Assembly: GCA_964537035.1 (NCBI GenBank)
Contig: CAZIAK010000027.1
Span: 5,756 to 69,755 of the forward strand
Length of the DNA: 64,000 nucleotides
Source of the DNA: CAZIAK01 sp964537035
GTDB taxonomy: Bacteria; Planctomycetota; B15-G4
Reading direction: 5' to 3'
The translations under genes were made by a program, and so were the position numbers. The notes under the pieces were generated by a model that saw nothing but the letters and a program-made list of their open reading frames with translations, was not told the origin of the DNA and ran no database searches. Shown here one piece after another: positions 56,447-64,000 of this stretch. Each line of letters opens with the position of its first letter. Positions within the stretch are counted from its first letter, which is position 1.

Positions 56447-59326
56447 GTGGTGACTTCAATCGACCGCCAGACAAACCACAAACCAGCTACCAAGGGATGG
56501 CTGGAATCCGATGTGACGCGGCGCTCTTTTGTGTCGGTGTCAGGCGCGCTCGCAGCGGGCGCCGCCATTGGGACGACGTTCTTTACCGTCAACAGTGCCG
56601 CAGCCCAGGACTTTGGCGATCCGATCCTGGTCGAGACTGACGCACAGGTCGATATCAAGTACAGCGTCTGCCTGGCCTGTCACAGCGCGTGCGGCGTTCG
56701 CTGCAAGGTTGTGAACGGTGTGCTCGACAAGATCGACGGGAACCCCTATCACCCCAACACCCTTGAGCCGCACTTGCCGTATGCGACCGACCCGGCGATT
56801 GCCAGGACGGTCCCCGGCCACCTCTGCGCCAAGGGACAGGCCGGAATCCAGGTGCTGTACAACCCGTTGCGTATCAAACAACCGCTCAAGCGAGTGGGCG
56901 ACAGAGGTGCCGGGCAATGGCAGGCCATCTCGTGGGACCAGGCTTTCAGTGAGATCGGTGATCAGCTCACGCCGCTGCGAGATCTGGCGACAAACGTCGA
57001 TCCCTCTGCGCCTGAACTTGGACCGATGGCCAACAAGGTCGTCTTCTGTGGTGGCCGCAACGAACACGGGCAGAAAGAGTTCACTGACCGATTCTGGGGC
57101 AATGGTTTTGGCACGATCAACAAGCGACACGATCACACCAGCATCTGCGAGACCAGTCACCACGTCGGCTACGCCCTAGCGACCGGAAACGGTGATTTCG
57201 GTGACAAGGCTGCGACCAAGGGCAGTACGGATCTCGCCAACTGCGAATGTGTGCTCTGGTTTGGCACTGACCCCATGTCCGCGAATTTCCCCTTCGTGGC
57301 TCAGGCGCGGAAGCTCAGCGAGATGATCGAGAATGGCGGCAAGTTGGCCGTCGTCGACCCCCGCTTCAACGTCACTGCCAGCAAGGCCGATTGGTGGCTG
57401 CCGGTCGTGCCAGGAACGGATGCAGCCCTGGCCCTGGCGCTCGGCCGCTACATCATCGACAACAGCCTCTACAACACGGATTTCCTCCAGAGGCCTCACG
57501 ATGCGGCGAGCAACCCGACAAGCGAACTGAACACAACCGACTCCACCTTCCTGGTCAAGATCGTTGGAGGCCACGCCACGGCCTATCTCCGCTCGGACGA
57601 GGCTGGGCTGGGTGGCACCAACCAGGACTTCGTCGTCTGGTCAGGCGGTGGCCCGGCGCAATACGACAGCGTCGATACTGCCGATCTGCTTCCCGGCATG
57701 GTGATGGTCAGTGGCATCCTCTGCAAGACGAGCTTTGAGCTCTACGCAGAGCAGACGCAGGCGCAGACCGTCGACGCATGGGCCACCATCTGTGGCATCG
57801 CCAAGGCCGACATTGAAGCCCTGGCTGTTGAGCTCTCGTCTCACGGGCGCAAGGTCTCAATCGAGCACTACCGTGGTCCCGTCGGGCACACCAACGGCAC
57901 CTACACGTCGTGGTCGATCATCAACCTGAACACGCTCTTCGGAAACTTCAACTGGAAGGGCGGCCATGTCTTCGGCGGCAGCCATTGGCACGAGACTGGT
58001 GGGAAGGCTGGCAACAAGTACAGCCCCAAGACTGTCGTGGGAGGTGTTTCTCCCACTGGCATTCAGGTCACACGCGTACTCTCTGACTACGAGAACACCG
58101 CCGAATTCGCCAACAACGGCTACCCCGCGAGGCGGCCGTGGTTCCCCTTTGCGAACCACTTCAATTACCAAGAGGTCATCCCCAGTATCGAGGACGCCTA
58201 TCCCTACTCGGTTGGCGCACTCATTCTCTACTGGAACGACATTGCCTACTCCACGCCCGCCGGCAAGGCAACCGTTCAGCGGGTGCTCGCAGACCAGGCC
58301 AAGATCCCGCTGATCGTCTCCATCGACATCGAGATGGGTGAGACCACGGCCTACGCCGACTACATCCTGCCGGATTCGACCTATCTGGAGCGCTGGAGCA
58401 CTCCTCATGTTGGTTCTGCGATCAACACCAAGACCAGCGGTGTCCGTCAACCGGTCGTGGGGTCCTTCGACGCGCAGATGAACTACACCCCGTTCCTGCC
58501 AAACACCAAGACCCTTGAGGACATCCTCATTGGTCTGGGCAAGAGCATGGGTTTGCCCATGGATCTACTGGACGAAAACGGGGGCACCACGCCACTCGAC
58601 AGGGCCTGGGACTACCACAGCCAGCTGATCAACAACATCGGGGATGAGGGCGGAGGGCCAGGAATGGACTACGTCCTCGCCCGCGGCGGTCGCTTCGAGG
58701 ATTTCGACCAGCTCTACGACGGCGACAAGATGGCCCATCGCTTCAAGACGCGGTTCTATCTCTTCAATGAGACGCTCGCTCAGTCACGAGACTCCATGAC
58801 GGGTGTCCTCCGCGACGGGTTTGCGAAGTCCGACGTCATTGCCGATACCCTCGACAATCCCATCGCCGGTATGGACACCGACTACCCGCTCACGTTGATC
58901 ACCTACAAACAGAGCTGGCACAGCATGGCTCGAACGGCCAGCAACCCGTGGCTGATGTCGATCCAGTCGGAGAACTTCGTCGAGATGAATTCAGTCGACG
59001 CCAAGGCTCGCAAGCTGCGTACTGGCGACGAGGTCCGCATCACGTCGGCCTCGCTTCCGGCGGGGCTTGTTGGTCGTGTGCAGGTCACCGAGACTCTGCG
59101 GCCCGATGTCGTGGCCATTGCCCACAGCTTCGGCCACTGGGAGATGTCCTCCAAGAGTCACACCGTCGATGGCGTCGCCTCGGATAGCGACCCCTCTCGA
59201 GCCAAGGGCATCGCGGCCAACCCGCTGATGCGCGCGGATCCATTGATGCAGAATGTGACCTTGCAAGACAAGGTCGGGGGTAGCGCGTCCTACAGCGACA
59301 CGCGCGTGCAGATTACGAAGCTCTAG
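56447..59326 (+). CDS. Tat-exported molybdopterin oxidoreductase, TtrA-like
   Basis: A 959-residue DMSO-reductase-family enzyme. AGGAGG lies 5 bases before GTG 56447. The Tat signal TRRSFVSVSGALAAGAAIGT has Arg25-Arg26. The 4Fe-4S ligands are Cys75, Cys78, Cys82 and Cys127 (CLACHSAC, HLCAKGQAGIQ), with an unusually long spacing before the last. The Mo/W ligand is probably Cys234 (HTSICETSHHVG). The blocks GALILYWNDIAYSTPAGK and IEMGETTAYADYILPDSTYL resemble TtrA, tetrathionate reductase; arsenate and selenate reductases are relatives. The substrate is therefore a sulfur, arsenic or selenium oxyanion, not decided by sequence. It heads a cluster with its B subunit and chaperone. Confidence 0.88.
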   Translation: MVTSIDRQTNHKPATKGWLESDVTRRSFVSVSGALAAGAAIGTTFFTVNSAAAQDFGDPILVETDAQVDIKYSVCLACHSACGVRCKVVNGVLDKIDGNPYHPNTLEPHLPYATDPAIARTVPGHLCAKGQAGIQVLYNPLRIKQPLKRVGDRGAGQWQAISWDQAFSEIGDQLTPLRDLATNVDPSAPELGPMANKVVFCGGRNEHGQKEFTDRFWGNGFGTINKRHDHTSICETSHHVGYALATGNGDFGDKAATKGSTDLANCECVLWFGTDPMSANFPFVAQARKLSEMIENGGKLAVVDPRFNVTASKADWWLPVVPGTDAALALALGRYIIDNSLYNTDFLQRPHDAASNPTSELNTTDSTFLVKIVGGHATAYLRSDEAGLGGTNQDFVVWSGGGPAQYDSVDTADLLPGMVMVSGILCKTSFELYAEQTQAQTVDAWATICGIAKADIEALAVELSSHGRKVSIEHYRGPVGHTNGTYTSWSIINLNTLFGNFNWKGGHVFGGSHWHETGGKAGNKYSPKTVVGGVSPTGIQVTRVLSDYENTAEFANNGYPARRPWFPFANHFNYQEVIPSIEDAYPYSVGALILYWNDIAYSTPAGKATVQRVLADQAKIPLIVSIDIEMGETTAYADYILPDSTYLERWSTPHVGSAINTKTSGVRQPVVGSFDAQMNYTPFLPNTKTLEDILIGLGKSMGLPMDLLDENGGTTPLDRAWDYHSQLINNIGDEGGGPGMDYVLARGGRFEDFDQLYDGDKMAHRFKTRFYLFNETLAQSRDSMTGVLRDGFAKSDVIADTLDNPIAGMDTDYPLTLITYKQSWHSMARTASNPWLMSIQSENFVEMNSVDAKARKLRTGDEVRITSASLPAGLVGRVQVTETLRPDVVAIAHSFGHWEMSSKSHTVDGVASDSDPSRAKGIAANPLMRADPLMQNVTLQDKVGGSASYSDTRVQITKL

Positions 59327-59348
59327 GCCTTCGAAAGGAGTTACGAAG

Positions 59349-59876
59349 ATGACTCAAGTTGGATGGATCGTCGACCTCAAACGGTGCATTGGCTGCCGCT
59401 CCTGCTTCGTGGCCTGCAAGGCTGAGAATAGGACTCCACTTCAGACAGATTGGCGCTTCGTGATCGAGCGCGAGAGCGGCGCCTACCCCGTCCCCGTCAG
59501 GGAGTTCATCTCCACCGGCTGCAACCACTGCGATTCCCCCGCGTGCATCGCATCGTGCCCAGAGGATGCAATTAGCAAGCGGGCTGCTGACGGCATCGTG
59601 CTCATTGACCAGGACAAGTGCATCGGCTGCCGATACTGCACCTTCGCGTGCCCGTACGGCGCCCCTCGCATCGACTCCAGCACAGGTAAGGTCTCCAAGT
59701 GCACGATGTGCGTCCACCGTATCGACGCTGGTCTGAACCCAGCCTGTTCTGATGCGTGTCTCACCGGCGCGCTGCAGTATCAAGGCGATTTCACGGGCTC
59801 CACAACCAGCAAGCCTTCGGGCTTCGTAGATCCGAGCCTGACGGGCCCCAACATCGACTTCGTGCTGATGGACTAG
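59349..59876 (+). CDS. four-cluster ferredoxin subunit of the molybdoenzyme
   Basis: 175 residues with four groups of Cys: CIGCRSCFVAC, CNHCDSPACIASC, CIGCRYCTFAC and CTMCVHRIDAGLNPACSDAC, which bind four 4Fe-4S clusters as in DmsB, TtrB and NrfC. There is no signal peptide, so it would be carried through the Tat pathway with the Tat-tagged A subunit. AAGGAG precedes the ATG, 22 bases after the A gene. No gene for an NrfD- or TtrC-type membrane anchor follows, which is unusual. Confidence 0.93.
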   Translation: MTQVGWIVDLKRCIGCRSCFVACKAENRTPLQTDWRFVIERESGAYPVPVREFISTGCNHCDSPACIASCPEDAISKRAADGIVLIDQDKCIGCRYCTFACPYGAPRIDSSTGKVSKCTMCVHRIDAGLNPACSDACLTGALQYQGDFTGSTTSKPSGFVDPSLTGPNIDFVLMD

Positions 59877-59881
59877 GAGCC

Positions 59882-60619
59882 ATGAGAGAGCCATCGAGAG
59901 ACGACCTGGAGAGGTTGGCCGACCTTGCACCCGCGCGGCAACTCCTCTACGCGTACTTGGCCTCGGCCTTCAGCGAGCCGCCTTGTGAAGACTCTCTGAA
60001 CGCCTTGCGTCAGCAGCCCTTTATCGACGCGGCCAAGGTGCTCTTCCGCGAAGCAGAGAGTTCGGTGATGCGCGAGGACCGTCTGGCTTCTGCCGCAAGC
60101 ACCGAAGGCCTGGAGAGCGCACGCCAGGAGTTCGCAAACCTCTTCATCGTGCCCGGACCGCAGTACGTGACTCCCTACGAGTCAGTGTTTCGTGATACGC
60201 GAGAGGTTGCCGGTGAGCCCGTCAAGGGGTTGTTGATGGGGCAGCCAGCCATGGATGTCATGCAGTGGTACCGCCTGGCTGCCCTTGAGATCGCCGAGGA
60301 GTATGAGGAACTCCCCGACCACATCGGGCTGGAGTTGAACTACCTGAGCGAACTCTGCGCCAAAGAGGTCGAGTTCGCTGCGGAGGGCAACACGTCCAAG
60401 CTGTCTCGCGCCAGGGAGATGCAGCGAGACTTCCTGGCCGGTCATGTCGTCCTGTGGGTCGATGACCTCTGCGAGAAGATCCACCAAAAGACGCGGCTGC
60501 CCTATTTCCGCATGGTGGCCAGCATGGCTTCCGAGGTTGCTCGGCGAGATCTGACAACTCTCGAAGGGCTGCTTGGGCCGTCCTGCGGCAAGTCGGCGCC
60601 CCAACCCTCGCTGGCATAA
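59882..60619 (+). CDS. TorD/DmsD-family chaperone
   Basis: About 245 residues from ATG 59882, five bases after the B subunit stop. An all-helical protein with ARQLLYAYLASAFSEPPCED, the central EFANLFIVPGPQYVTPYES and ELPDHIGLELNYLSELCAKE, the hallmark of the TorD family (E-x-PDH-x-x-x-E). Such chaperones bind the Tat signal of a molybdoenzyme and help cofactor insertion. The gene position confirms that it serves the TtrA-like enzyme. The last residues (CGKSAPQPSLA) are not part of the fold. About 100 non-coding bases separate it from the right repeat. Confidence 0.9.
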   Translation: MREPSRDDLERLADLAPARQLLYAYLASAFSEPPCEDSLNALRQQPFIDAAKVLFREAESSVMREDRLASAASTEGLESARQEFANLFIVPGPQYVTPYESVFRDTREVAGEPVKGLLMGQPAMDVMQWYRLAALEIAEEYEELPDHIGLELNYLSELCAKEVEFAAEGNTSKLSRAREMQRDFLAGHVVLWVDDLCEKIHQKTRLPYFRMVASMASEVARRDLTTLEGLLGPSCGKSAPQPSLA

Positions 60620-60718
60620 ACAGAGAGAGACCAAACGCCCGGCGGCGTCGTCTTTCACGAGCTGCCCCGAATGGCTGGTGGAGAGGAACCAGCTGTCATT
60701 GAGGAGGGAGCTGACTTG

Positions 60719-60824
60719 CTCAGCTGGGCTGAGGTTGCACTGCCACAAGCTCGGCGACCTTGGCCAGCAGGGCCTTGGGCGAGAAGGGCTTCATGAAGAC
60801 CTCCGCGGCGCCGAAGGCCTTGGC
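60719..60824. repeat. right 106-bp direct repeat
   Basis: Identical to 51697-51802. It covers codons 94-127 and the stop of the intact response regulator, so the gene's 3' end lies at the island border. Confidence 0.95.
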
Positions 60825-61103
60825 CATCTTCAGGTAGTTCTCGGTGCGGTCCTTGCCGCCGCCTGAGATGGCGATGAGCGCCAGGTCTGGATACTTCTTG
60901 CGGGTGTGCATGAGGCATTCCAGGCCGTCCTGACGGGGCATCACGATGTCCGTGATCATCAGGTCAAAGGTCTCGTTCTCCAGGATGCGCACGGCTTCGT
61001 GCCCATCCTTGGCGAGCTGGACTTCGTGCCCGACCATCCTCAGGAGCTTGTCCAGGGAGGCGCGGATTTCAGGGTCGTCGTCTGCGATCAGGATGAGTGC
61101 CAT
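60720..61103 (-). CDS. single-domain response regulator
   Basis: 127 residues from ATG 61103: a CheY-like receiver with acidic pocket MALILIADDDPE, phosphoacceptor Asp52 (DLMITDIVMPRQDG), Ser80 and Lys105 (VFMKPFSPKAL). There is no output domain, so it acts by contact with other proteins or as a phosphorelay carrier. It is divergent from a hybrid histidine kinase with 174 bases between their starts, a plausible partner. Its 3' third is the 106-bp sequence repeated at the other end of the island. A longer start at 61172 has no support. Confidence 0.9.
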   Translation of the reverse strand: MALILIADDDPEIRASLDKLLRMVGHEVQLAKDGHEAVRILENETFDLMITDIVMPRQDGLECLMHTRKKYPDLALIAISGGGKDRTENYLKMAKAFGAAEVFMKPFSPKALLAKVAELVAVQPQPS

Positions 61104-61277
61104 GGGGGCTTCATCGGCACCTGCACTGAGGACCTGTAGGGAGATCAGCTGAGTTGCTCGGAGAATGCCCATGGCCTGGGCGGAACGATGAAGGGCTCTG
61201 GGATCTCAGCCGTTTCGGCCCGTCATTTGGTGGCTGGCGGTCCATGAATCGCTGACTGTCCATCAAGGAGGGACGTC

Positions 61278-63953
61278 TTGAGCGCCGAGAAGGGAGAGGA
61301 CGGCCGGGTGATGCGTACACCCGGAGTCCGTTCAGCCATTCCACAGCAGGTCGACCAGTCCATGACGGACAGCACCTCTCTTACTGTCGAGGAAGAGACG
61401 AGCCTCACCCAGCTCTTCCTTGAAGAGGGGCGTGATCTGCTGATCTCACGCCTGCGCCTGGGCCTGGGCGTGGGCATGGTCCTGTACTCGCTGTTCTCGG
61501 GGCTGGATCTGTTGGTGGTGCCGGACCTGTGGCTGGACTTCATGTGGATCCGGGGAGCCACCGTCGCTCTTGCTGGCGTGATCATCGCGCTCAGCTACAC
61601 CGAATTCGGTCGCGAGAACGCCCGCAGCCTGGCCATGGTCATCGTCTACGCCGGAGCCTCGGGCGTGGTGCTGATGACCACCAAGATGGGCGGCTTCGAC
61701 AGCAACTACTTCATGGGCATCATGCTGGTGACCTTCTTGGTGGGCTTGTTCCTGCCCTGGGGGGTGAAGCTCACTGCCATCTACAGCGCCGCCGTGTGCG
61801 GCACCTACGTGCTGGCCAATCTCAACGTGGGCGAGCCCACCCTGGCCACCGTGCTCATGCCCGTGTTCTTCTTGCTGGGCACCTGCCTGCTCACTTGCTG
61901 GGCGTCGTGGGCCATCGAGAAGTCGCGCAAAGAAGCGCTGAAGATGCGCCTCGCCCTCGAGGTCGCCATGGAGGGCCTGAAAGAACTCGACAAGGCCAAG
62001 ACCGGCTTCTTTGCCAACGTGAGCCACGAGCTGCGCACACCGTTGATGCTGATCCTCGGCCCCCTCGAACAGATCATCAATGGGGCGGTGGATGACACGG
62101 CGCCCTTGCTGCGGTCGATGGATGCCAACGCTCACCGCCTGCTGCGGCAGGTGAACATGATCTTGAACTTCTCCAAGCTGGAGGCCGGGCGCCAGGACTG
62201 CAACCGGGACGTGGGCCAGGTGGGCGAGGTGCTCGATCAGCTGCTGGCCGGCGCCACGCCTTACGCCAATCAGCGGGGCATGACCCTCACCGGCGAAGGC
62301 CTGGACACCCTGCCCGAGCTGCCCATCGACGCCGAGCAGATCGAGACCGCGGTGGCCAACCTGCTCTCCAACGCCATGAAGTTCACCCCGGACGACGGCA
62401 CGGTCACCGTGCGAGCTGGCCACGAGCCAGAGTTCGTCTGGATCGAGGTGGCGGACACGGGCTGCGGCATCCCCGAAGCCGACGTGGCCAAGGTCTTTGA
62501 CCGGTTTCACCAGGTCGACGGCGGCAAGGGCGGCAAGATCCAGGGCACGGGCCTGGGCCTCGCCCTCTCGAAGGAGCTGGTCGAGCTGCACGGCGGTCGC
62601 ATGACGGTGACCAGCAAGCTCGGTGAGGGCACGACCTTCCGCATCGAGCTGCCCACCCTGGAAGCCAGCGACTTCGAGGCCGCGGCGGCCCAGGACCCGA
62701 AGACCGAGAAGAAGGGCAAGGTGGTGCAGACGGTCACCCGCGCCGACAGCAACGCCACCAAGTTCGCCGACCTGGCCACTCCGGGCCTGGAGGACGGCGT
62801 CGATCTCGAACAGGCCGGGGCGGACGCACCGCTCGTGCTGGTGGTCGAAGACAACCCGGACATGCGCGCCTTCGTCTCGTCGTCCCTGGCCCGCATCTAC
62901 CGCGTGGTCACCGCCGAAGACGGCGCCCAGGGTCTGGAAGAGGCCCGCCGTGTGCGCCCGGACATGATCGTCTCTGACGTGCAGATGCCGAACATGGACG
63001 GCTTCGAGATGGTCACCGAGCTGCGCAAGGACAAGCTCTTCGACACCACGCCGATCATCATGCTCACCGCCAAGACCGGCAGCCAGGCCGTGGTCAAGGG
63101 CCTCAACCTGGGCGCCGTCGACTACATCGGCAAGCCCTTCGAGGTCAGCGAACTCACCGCCCGAGTCGCAGCCCAGCTGCGCATGGCCGCCATCGAACGT
63201 GCCCTGGACGAGCGGGACAGCCGCCTGGTCGCCGTGGGCCAGATGACCGGCAGCATCGCTCACGACATGCGCGGTCCGCTCACGGCGATCTTCAACCGCA
63301 TCGAGCTGCTGCGCATGGTCGCCGACGTGGCCGGCAACCTCGAGAACTACGACGAAGACCTGACCGCCATCGAGAGCACCGTGACCCGGGTCAACAACAT
63401 GATCCAGGAGCTGCTCGAGTTCGTGCGCGGCAACAACGTCACCCTGAACATCGAGCCCACGGATCTGGGCGAGTTCATGACCAGGCTCTGCACCGAAGCC
63501 GAGGCGTCACTCGGTCACGTGGGGGTCACGCTGCTTCACGAACAGCAGGGCAGCGATGGGGTGATGCTGGACATCGACCGAGACCGCATCACCCGTGTGA
63601 TCGAGAACCTGGTCAACAACTCCCGGGACGCCATCGTGCAGTCAGAGAAGCCCGATGAGGGCAAGGTCTGGATCCGCACGAGCGCCGGCGAAGACCGGGT
63701 GGTGATCCGGGTGGCGGACAACGGCCCGGGCATCCCCGACGAGGCCAAAGAGGGTCTGTTTCAGCCCTTCACCACGGCGGGCAAGGCCAACGGCACCGGC
63801 CTGGGGCTGGCCATCGTGCGCAACCTGGTCACGGCCCACAACGGCACCATCGAGGTGGACACCAACCCCACCGAAGGCGGCGCGGCGTTCGAGATCATGC
63901 TGCCCTGCACCATGTCCGTGGCCGAGCAGCACGCTCCGGCCGCAACGCCCTAG
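61278..63953 (+). CDS. hybrid histidine kinase with two kinase cores and a receiver
   Basis: An 891-residue protein from TTG 61278 with AAGGAGGG 5 bases upstream. The N-terminus has about five hydrophobic segments (55-215) with no large external domain. Core 1 has the H-box FFANVSHELRTP (His250), the N-box LLSNAMKF and G-boxes DTGCGIPEADVAKVF and GTGLGLALSKELVE. A receiver follows: LVLVVEDNPDMR, Asp567 (VSDVQMPNMDGFEM), MLTAKTG and GKPFE. Core 2 has its own H-box SIAHDMRGPLTA (His662), N-box ENLVNNSRDAI and G-boxes DNGPGIPDEAKEGLF and GTGLGLAIVRNL. Two complete transmitters around one receiver is rare. Signal and output are unknown. Confidence 0.92.
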   Translation: MSAEKGEDGRVMRTPGVRSAIPQQVDQSMTDSTSLTVEEETSLTQLFLEEGRDLLISRLRLGLGVGMVLYSLFSGLDLLVVPDLWLDFMWIRGATVALAGVIIALSYTEFGRENARSLAMVIVYAGASGVVLMTTKMGGFDSNYFMGIMLVTFLVGLFLPWGVKLTAIYSAAVCGTYVLANLNVGEPTLATVLMPVFFLLGTCLLTCWASWAIEKSRKEALKMRLALEVAMEGLKELDKAKTGFFANVSHELRTPLMLILGPLEQIINGAVDDTAPLLRSMDANAHRLLRQVNMILNFSKLEAGRQDCNRDVGQVGEVLDQLLAGATPYANQRGMTLTGEGLDTLPELPIDAEQIETAVANLLSNAMKFTPDDGTVTVRAGHEPEFVWIEVADTGCGIPEADVAKVFDRFHQVDGGKGGKIQGTGLGLALSKELVELHGGRMTVTSKLGEGTTFRIELPTLEASDFEAAAAQDPKTEKKGKVVQTVTRADSNATKFADLATPGLEDGVDLEQAGADAPLVLVVEDNPDMRAFVSSSLARIYRVVTAEDGAQGLEEARRVRPDMIVSDVQMPNMDGFEMVTELRKDKLFDTTPIIMLTAKTGSQAVVKGLNLGAVDYIGKPFEVSELTARVAAQLRMAAIERALDERDSRLVAVGQMTGSIAHDMRGPLTAIFNRIELLRMVADVAGNLENYDEDLTAIESTVTRVNNMIQELLEFVRGNNVTLNIEPTDLGEFMTRLCTEAEASLGHVGVTLLHEQQGSDGVMLDIDRDRITRVIENLVNNSRDAIVQSEKPDEGKVWIRTSAGEDRVVIRVADNGPGIPDEAKEGLFQPFTTAGKANGTGLGLAIVRNLVTAHNGTIEVDTNPTEGGAAFEIMLPCTMSVAEQHAPAATP

Positions 63954-64000
63954 TCCGACCTATTCACGGACTCCTGCTGCGAACGCGTTTGCGCCTTCGT

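Larger units (their letters stand above)
51697..60824. mobile_element. 9-kb island flanked by 106-bp direct repeats
   Basis: The perfect repeats at 51697-51802 and 60719-60824 are 9,022 bases apart. They are the last 34 codons, stop and few flanking bases of a response-regulator gene that is intact only at the right end. Everything between is ten same-strand genes for thiol redox chemistry and a molybdoenzyme. This is what insertion at a gene's 3' end looks like when the element restores the gene. No integrase, transposase or tRNA is present, so movement would need help in trans, or the arrangement arose by recombination or misassembly. Confidence 0.6.

Noticed and set aside
56447..59876. A respiratory arsenate reductase (ArrAB)
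   Set aside because: The A+B layout fits, but sequence blocks near the C-terminal half look more like TtrA, and no decisive ArrA motif was seen. Kept as an alternative only.

Overview
The window is high-GC DNA with two exactly 100-base N runs (2858-2957 and 40580-40679), so it is a scaffold from a draft or metagenome assembly. The proteins point to a planctomycete-like bacterium. There are many large secreted proteins with cohesin-like, HYR and dockerin-like modules, a YdjY-domain protein, a lamin-tail protein, a multiheme cytochrome with a C-terminal beta domain, and short-leader or leaderless regulators. The assignment rests on protein style only, since no rRNA or tRNA gene is visible.

Layout. 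1-8.4 kb: the end of clpC, a YdjY-domain protein, a membrane SGNH hydrolase, a ParDE-type toxin-antitoxin pair and metG. 8.4-17 kb: secreted proteins (carboxypeptidase-regulatory-like, beta-propeller-like, lamin tail) and a pentaheme cytochrome c. 17-20.6 kb: small genes, including an SdpR/SdpI-type pair, a pseudopilin, a DUF5658-like membrane protein and a PilZ protein. 20.7-30.3 kb: three tandem cohesin/HYR/dockerin proteins and a divergent cohesin-like protein. 30.4-40.5 kb: an EI24 membrane protein, glutaryl-CoA dehydrogenase, a secreted protein, a DegP-type protease, a methyltransferase, a 700-bp non-coding block full of hairpins and 38-bp repeats, an M14 peptidase and a tail-specific protease.

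40.7-45.2 kb encodes an NAD-linked formate dehydrogenase. Its alpha subunit is a selenoprotein, with an in-frame TGA followed by a SECIS-like hairpin; its partner is a NuoE-NuoF fusion. Next come a sodium/solute symporter, a 21-residue membrane peptide, an ABC exporter with its GntR regulator, and a PLP decarboxylase.

51.7-60.8 kb is the most striking part. A co-directional set of ten genes lies between two perfect 106-bp direct repeats. The repeats are the 3' end of a response-regulator gene; the intact gene is on the right and a truncated copy on the left. The cargo is an ArsR repressor, an anchored thioredoxin, a CcdA-like electron conduit, a YraQ/ArsP-type permease, a small CXXC redox protein, an FmdE-domain lipoprotein, a triheme cytochrome lipoprotein, a Tat-exported TtrA-like molybdoenzyme, its four-cluster ferredoxin subunit and a TorD-type chaperone. 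It looks like an inserted periplasmic redox/respiration module without its own integrase. Beyond it a hybrid histidine kinase with two kinase cores around one receiver closes the window.

Four secreted proteins (ending at 13293, 13309, 30293 and 33625) share a C-terminal domain of about 115 residues ending in SN-x-L-x-x-T/V-TP. A decayed copy of its tail lies at 8457.
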